A stretch of 64,000 nt of DNA from Muricauda sp. SCSIO 64092 (GTDB taxonomy: Bacteria; Bacteroidota; Bacteroidia; Flavobacteriales; Flavobacteriaceae): contig NZ_CP095413.1 of assembly GCF_023016285.1 (NCBI RefSeq), positions 186,001 to 250,000 on the forward strand, written 5' to 3'. Below the pieces are notes generated by a model that saw nothing but the letters and a program-made list of their open reading frames with translations, was not told the origin of the DNA and made no database searches. Shown in pieces: positions 60,289 through 64,000 of this stretch. Both the position numbers and the translations under genes were made by a program. Positions within the stretch are counted from its first letter, which is position 1; each line of letters starts with the position of its first letter.

Positions 60289-61026
60289 TTATCTTGAAGT
60301 ACCTCCATCTATCGTCAGACAAATTCCCGAAACGAACCGTGCTTCATCCGACGCCAAGTACAGATAGCCATAGGCAATATCAATAGGCTGGGCAACGATT
60401 TTAAGCGGAATGCTGGCCTTTATGGCGTCCAAATGCTCCTCTGGAATTTTTTTGACCATATCGGTCATCGTAAAACCGGGGGCTATTGCATTGGCGGTTA
60501 TGCCATGTTTCCCCAATTCCATGGTCCAGGTCTTGCTCATGGCAATGACCCCAGCCTTTGTAGCAGCATAATTGGTCTGTCCAAAATTACCCCTCAACCC
60601 AACATTGGAAGCTGCGCTAACAATACGGCCGTAGTTGTTGGCTTTCATATACGGCGCAACGGCTTGGGTACAAATAAAGACCCCTTTTAGGTTGACCTCA
60701 ACAACGGCATCCCATTCCTCCTCACTCATTTTTTCCAAGGTTCTGTCCCTTGTGATTCCGGCATTGTTGATAAGGATATCAATCTTTCCATATTTGGAGT
60801 TTATCTGCTCAAACAGGGATTCGATACCAGATTTATCCGTTACCGAAACGGCGTGAAATTCCGCATTGCCTCCAGATGCCGTAATCCCCTGGACCACTTC
60901 CTTGCCTTGGGGCAATAAATCGACCACGATTACTTTACTGCCTTCCTGGGCGAACAATTCGGCCACGGCACGTCCAATTCCCCGGGAACCTCCGGTTACA
61001 ATGGCTACTTTATCCTTTAATCTCAT
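60289..61026 (-). CDS. SDR oxidoreductase (FabG/PhaB-like)
   Basis: The 245-aa protein has TGGSRGIG (11-18), NNAG (87-90), S140, Y153 and K157 (YAATK), ending in FVSGICLTIDGG. NNAGITRDRTLEKM matches FabG/PhaB-type 3-oxoacyl reductases. It probably interconverts 3-oxoacyl- and 3-hydroxyacyl-CoA/ACP. Tight spacing with MaoC (11 bp) and the reductase upstream (9 bp) indicates an operon. Confidence 0.9.
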   Translation of the reverse strand: MRLKDKVAIVTGGSRGIGRAVAELFAQEGSKVIVVDLLPQGKEVVQGITASGGNAEFHAVSVTDKSGIESLFEQINSKYGKIDILINNAGITRDRTLEKMSEEEWDAVVEVNLKGVFICTQAVAPYMKANNYGRIVSAASNVGLRGNFGQTNYAATKAGVIAMSKTWTMELGKHGITANAIAPGFTMTDMVKKIPEEHLDAIKASIPLKIVAQPIDIAYGYLYLASDEARFVSGICLTIDGGTSR

Positions 61027-61035
61027 GTATTTGTA

Positions 61036-62010
61036 TTAAACGGTTACTACCAATTTCCCCATGACTCTTCTTGCCATCATTTCTTCCAATGCCTTTGGGG
61101 TATCCTTCAAGTCATATACCTTGTGGATATGGGGTTTTAATTTTCCCTCGGCATGCCATTGCATCAACTGTACGCTATTTGCTGTATTACGCTGGGGTTC
61201 CTTTACCGCAAAATTGCCCCAGAACACCCCCACCAGGGAAACGCCTTTCAAAAGCGGAAGGTTTAGTGGAATCCTAGGAATTTCGCCCGCTGCAAAACCG
61301 ACCACTAAATAGCGGCCATTCCATGCGGTCCCTCGCAAAGCAGCTTCAGAAAAGGAACCTCCAACAGGGTCGTATACGACATCCACCCCTTTCCCTTCCG
61401 TCAATTCCTTAACTGCAGATTTCAAATCCATAGTTGCATAATTCAAAGTAATATCGGCTCCATATTTCTTGCACAATTCCAGTTTTTCATTATTCGAAGC
61501 GGCGGCAATAACTGTTGCCCCCATCAATTTGCCCAATTCAACAGCCGCCAGTCCAACACCCCCCGAAGCCCCCAAAACCAAAAGGGTCTCACCCTTTTTT
61601 AGCCTGCCCCTGTCCCTTAAGGCATGGAAAGATGTTCCATAGGCCATTAAAAAGGAGGCCGCTGTTTCAAAATCCATTTGAGGTGGTTTTGGAAAACAAG
61701 CGTTTTTGGGGACAACTACCTCTTCTGCCAGACCACCGTAAGGAACAAAGCCAAATACTTCCTGGCCTACCGCAATATGGTTGACACCTTCTCCAATTTC
61801 CTTGACCACTCCGGCGATATCACTTCCCGGAGTGAAGGGCAAATCGGGTTTAATCTGATATAACCCCCGAATGATCAGGGTATCCGGAAAGTTCAACCCA
61901 CAAGCTTTGACGGCAACCAAAACCTGCCCAGGTCCGGCTTTCAGCGCATCCACCTCCTCCAAAACCAAATTCGAAGGTGGTCCGTAAGATTTACACCGAA
62001 TTGTTTTCAT
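61036..62010 (-). CDS. NADPH:quinone reductase-like MDR oxidoreductase
   Basis: The 324-aa protein is zinc-free MDR: GSDIAGVVKEIGEGVNHIAV, LGASGGVGLAAVELGKLMGA (cofactor loop) and VDVVYDPVGGSFSEAALRG. These act on quinones or enoyl-CoA thioesters. It overlaps the next MDR gene by 4 bp, so both are translated together. Confidence 0.9.
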   Translation of the reverse strand: MKTIRCKSYGPPSNLVLEEVDALKAGPGQVLVAVKACGLNFPDTLIIRGLYQIKPDLPFTPGSDIAGVVKEIGEGVNHIAVGQEVFGFVPYGGLAEEVVVPKNACFPKPPQMDFETAASFLMAYGTSFHALRDRGRLKKGETLLVLGASGGVGLAAVELGKLMGATVIAAASNNEKLELCKKYGADITLNYATMDLKSAVKELTEGKGVDVVYDPVGGSFSEAALRGTAWNGRYLVVGFAAGEIPRIPLNLPLLKGVSLVGVFWGNFAVKEPQRNTANSVQLMQWHAEGKLKPHIHKVYDLKDTPKALEEMMARRVMGKLVVTV

Positions 62011-63017
62011 AGGTCCCCCTCGATTACCTTAAGCACCAGCTTGCCCATTTTCTCACCACTAAAAAGTCTATTAAAGGTTGGGGGGAAGTTCTCAATACCT
62101 TCATACACATCCTCTTTGCTTTTCAACTTGCCCTGCGCCATCCAGGTACCCATTTGTTGGGCCGCTTCCCCATACCTTTTGGCCCAATCAAAAACGACCA
62201 TTCCCTGCATACTCGCACGATTCACTAAAAGTGATAGGTAATTACTCGGACCCTTGATGGCCATCTTATTGTTGTACTGGGAAATTGCACCGCAGATGAC
62301 CACACGGGCATGCATTCGTAATTGGGTCAGTGCAATATCCAGGATTTCGCCACCCACATTGTCAAAATACACATCAATACCTTTTGGGCACAGTTCCTTC
62401 AGTCTGTTGCGAACCTTTTCATTCTTATAATCAATAGCGCCATCAAACCCCAATTCAGTGGTGATATAATTGCAATTTTTAGGACCACCGGCAATACCCA
62501 CTACCGTACAACCTTTTATTTTGGCAATCTGCCCCACAATGCTTCCTACTGCACCAGCCGCACCGGAGACCAAAACGACATCCCCTTCCTTGATCTTGCC
62601 AACTTCCAAAATTCCGAAATAAGCTGTCATCCCAGGCATACCCAGGGTTCCAATATACATCGGAAGCGGGGCCAGTTTCGGGTCAACCGGATAATATCCC
62701 TTCCCATCTGTTGCGGTATACTGTTGTACCCCTCCATGACCTGAAACAAAATCGCCTACCTTAAACTTTGGATGGTTGTTCGATGCGATAACCTCACCCA
62801 CGGAACCAGCGCGCATTACCGAGCCAATTTCCATGGGTTCGATGTAGGATTTGGAATCGTTCATCCAGCCGCGCATGGCCGGATCCAACGAAATGTAATG
62901 CTGCCGAATCAATACCTCGCCTTCTTTGGGTTCCGGAATAGGATTGGTAACCAAACTCCACGTATCGGCATTGGCTTCGCCAATGGGTCTTTTGACAAAT
63001 AAAAGCTGCTTGTTCAT
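62007..63017 (-). CDS. NADP-dependent oxidoreductase (PTGR/CurA-like MDR)
   Basis: The 336-aa protein has the family start (VKRPIGEANADTWSLV, PEPKEGEVLIRQHYISLDPA), VSGAAGAVGSIVGQIAKIKG, GIDVYFDNVGGEILDIAL and CGAISQYN. This is the leukotriene-B4 dehydrogenase/CurA-like group that reduces alpha,beta-unsaturated carbonyls. It is 4 bp overlapped with the preceding MDR gene. Confidence 0.92.
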   Translation of the reverse strand: MNKQLLFVKRPIGEANADTWSLVTNPIPEPKEGEVLIRQHYISLDPAMRGWMNDSKSYIEPMEIGSVMRAGSVGEVIASNNHPKFKVGDFVSGHGGVQQYTATDGKGYYPVDPKLAPLPMYIGTLGMPGMTAYFGILEVGKIKEGDVVLVSGAAGAVGSIVGQIAKIKGCTVVGIAGGPKNCNYITTELGFDGAIDYKNEKVRNRLKELCPKGIDVYFDNVGGEILDIALTQLRMHARVVICGAISQYNNKMAIKGPSNYLSLLVNRASMQGMVVFDWAKRYGEAAQQMGTWMAQGKLKSKEDVYEGIENFPPTFNRLFSGEKMGKLVLKVIEGDL

Positions 63018-63129
63018 ATCGTTTATTAATTATTCGTCACCCCCAACTTGTTCAAGGGTGCTATTCAACACTATTTTCATTAGGATGCTGAAATAGATAC
63101 AGCATATCCTTGACCTTCCTTGCCAAAAG

Positions 63130-63900
63130 CTACTTTCCCTTGCTGGTAAAATGCTCCACATAGGCGAGCATCTTTGCCCTTATTTCAGGCTTCCACCAAA
63201 GAACGGTTGCCTCTTTTAGGGCATTTGCAGGATTGGGATCCAACTTCTCCAACAAGCTTTTTCTAAGCTTTTGTTTGGTATTGACCAGAATCTCCTGGTC
63301 TGCCCTTAGGTAGATCTGTATTTGCTTTTCGGCCCGTTCCAGAAGGTTATCCAAAGGAACCAGTTCATCTACCAAACCTACTTTTAGGGCTTCTTCCCCA
63401 TGCAACAGTTTTCCTTCCAAAATATAACGATGCGCCAGGCCTTCCCCAATCCAATAGGCATACACCTCACAAAGATTTTGACTGATCTGGATATTCACGG
63501 CCACCTCATTTAACCCTATGACATAGTTCTCTCCCCGGGCCATGTATCGATTATCACAAGCAACCGCCAAAACACAGCCTCCTGCAGGGGCATGTCCTGT
63601 AATTGAAGCTATCAATGGCTTTCTAAATTGTAATAACTCATTGTACAATGCGCCAAAATCGGTGAAAAATTCAGTTATCCTTTTTTTGTCATACTGCACC
63701 AGTTCAATGAGGTCCAGTCCGGCAGAAAAATAGTGGGGCTGTCCTGTTAGAATCACGCCCTTGACCTTAGCATCATCTTCCAATTTCCTGAATGTTTCGC
63801 GCAATTCTTCAACCATTTCAAAATTAAGGGCATTGACTTTGCCCCTATTCATTTGAACAATGGTGTATCCTTCCTTTTCTATGAGTTGTAGTGTATTCAT
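63130..63900 (-). CDS. Enoyl-CoA hydratase/isomerase family protein
   Basis: The 256-aa crotonase-fold protein has HYFSAGLDLIEL and ITGHAPAGGCVLAVACDNRY, the two oxyanion-hole segments. Neither of the two usual catalytic Glu positions can be confirmed by eye, so it may be a hydratase, isomerase or hydrolase. It is 112 bp before the MDR gene and 8 bp after an SDR in the operon. Confidence 0.9.
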   Translation of the reverse strand: MNTLQLIEKEGYTIVQMNRGKVNALNFEMVEELRETFRKLEDDAKVKGVILTGQPHYFSAGLDLIELVQYDKKRITEFFTDFGALYNELLQFRKPLIASITGHAPAGGCVLAVACDNRYMARGENYVIGLNEVAVNIQISQNLCEVYAYWIGEGLAHRYILEGKLLHGEEALKVGLVDELVPLDNLLERAEKQIQIYLRADQEILVNTKQKLRKSLLEKLDPNPANALKEATVLWWKPEIRAKMLAYVEHFTSKGK

Positions 63901-63908
63901 ATCCGTTC

Positions 63909-64000
63909 TTAAATCAAAGAGTTTCCGCCATCAAGGGTTAGGGTCTGTCCCGTAATGAATTTTGAGTTGTCCGATGCCAACCAACAAATGGCCTCTGCAA
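63909..64000 (-). CDS. SDR-family oxidoreductase, C-terminal fragment at window edge
   Basis: The last 30 codons of a gene that begins outside the window read EAICWLASDNSKFITGQTLT, then LDGGNSLI and stop. This is the common SDR C-terminus (FITGQTLTLDGG). It lies 8 bp upstream of the enoyl-CoA hydratase gene, so the operon continues to the right. Confidence 0.85.
   Translation of the reverse strand, partial: AEAICWLASDNSKFITGQTLTLDGGNSLI

Overview
The window reads as a chromosomal segment of a marine-type member of the Bacteroidota, most likely family Flavobacteriaceae. Support comes from a surface protein with a gliding-motility/type IX secretion (T9SS) C-terminal domain at the left edge, a TonB-dependent receptor with a carboxypeptidase-like regulatory domain, stand-alone 2TM-domain proteins, DUF6090 and LETM1-related biofilm-type proteins, two LytS/LytTR-type two-component pairs, many lipoproteins, and short AT-rich intergenic arrays of 7-bp units. 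I found no rRNA, tRNA, CRISPR array, prophage or intact insertion sequence. The species cannot be named from the sequence alone.

Left part (1-24 kb). A truncated BspA-like leucine-rich-repeat protein is followed by a 162-residue unknown protein and a repeat-rich gap that holds a decayed copy of part of that protein's gene. A minus-strand catabolic cluster (10152 down to 4097) carries a GntP-type symporter, a RidA-like protein, a D-threonine aldolase/D-serine dehydratase-like PLP enzyme, an M19 dipeptidase, a DUF1272 zinc protein and an MFS transporter. It looks built for uptake and breakdown of D-amino acids or peptides that contain them. Next come a methyltransferase, a large sortilin-like beta-propeller protein, an alpha/beta-hydrolase-OsmC fusion, an exported superoxide dismutase, and a divergent TesA/YbbA/YbbP-like arrangement.

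Centre (24-35 kb). This is the most unusual part. Six consecutive small 2TM-domain genes lie between a LytTR response regulator and a LytS-type histidine kinase that carries a seventh 2TM domain fused at its C-terminus. A 31-bp bipartite element (two similar half-sites 21 bp apart) occurs with identical internal spacing upstream of three transcription units: the TPR protein-kinase pair, the 2TM array with the regulator, and the nearby TonB receptor. I infer a self-regulated membrane signalling system that also controls an outer-membrane receptor. A decayed YdhR-like gene sits inside the locus.

Right part (35-64 kb). Small secreted proteins (dimeric-barrel-like and SnoaL-like) lead into a block of secreted hydrolases: a beta-lactamase-like serine hydrolase, a D-aminoacylase homologue lacking the usual HxH metal site, and an S9 peptidase. 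Then follow an OxyR regulator with both redox cysteines, a DacB-type carboxypeptidase, MsrA, NudK, a Crp/Fnr regulator, an MlrC-like lipoprotein, a four-helix-bundle (23S IVP-type) protein, an AIM24 protein, a HAD hydrolase, and a second LytS/LytTR pair. The window ends in a minus-strand operon of acyl-CoA-type enzymes (enoyl-CoA hydratase, SDRs, MaoC, two medium-chain reductases) that runs off the right edge.
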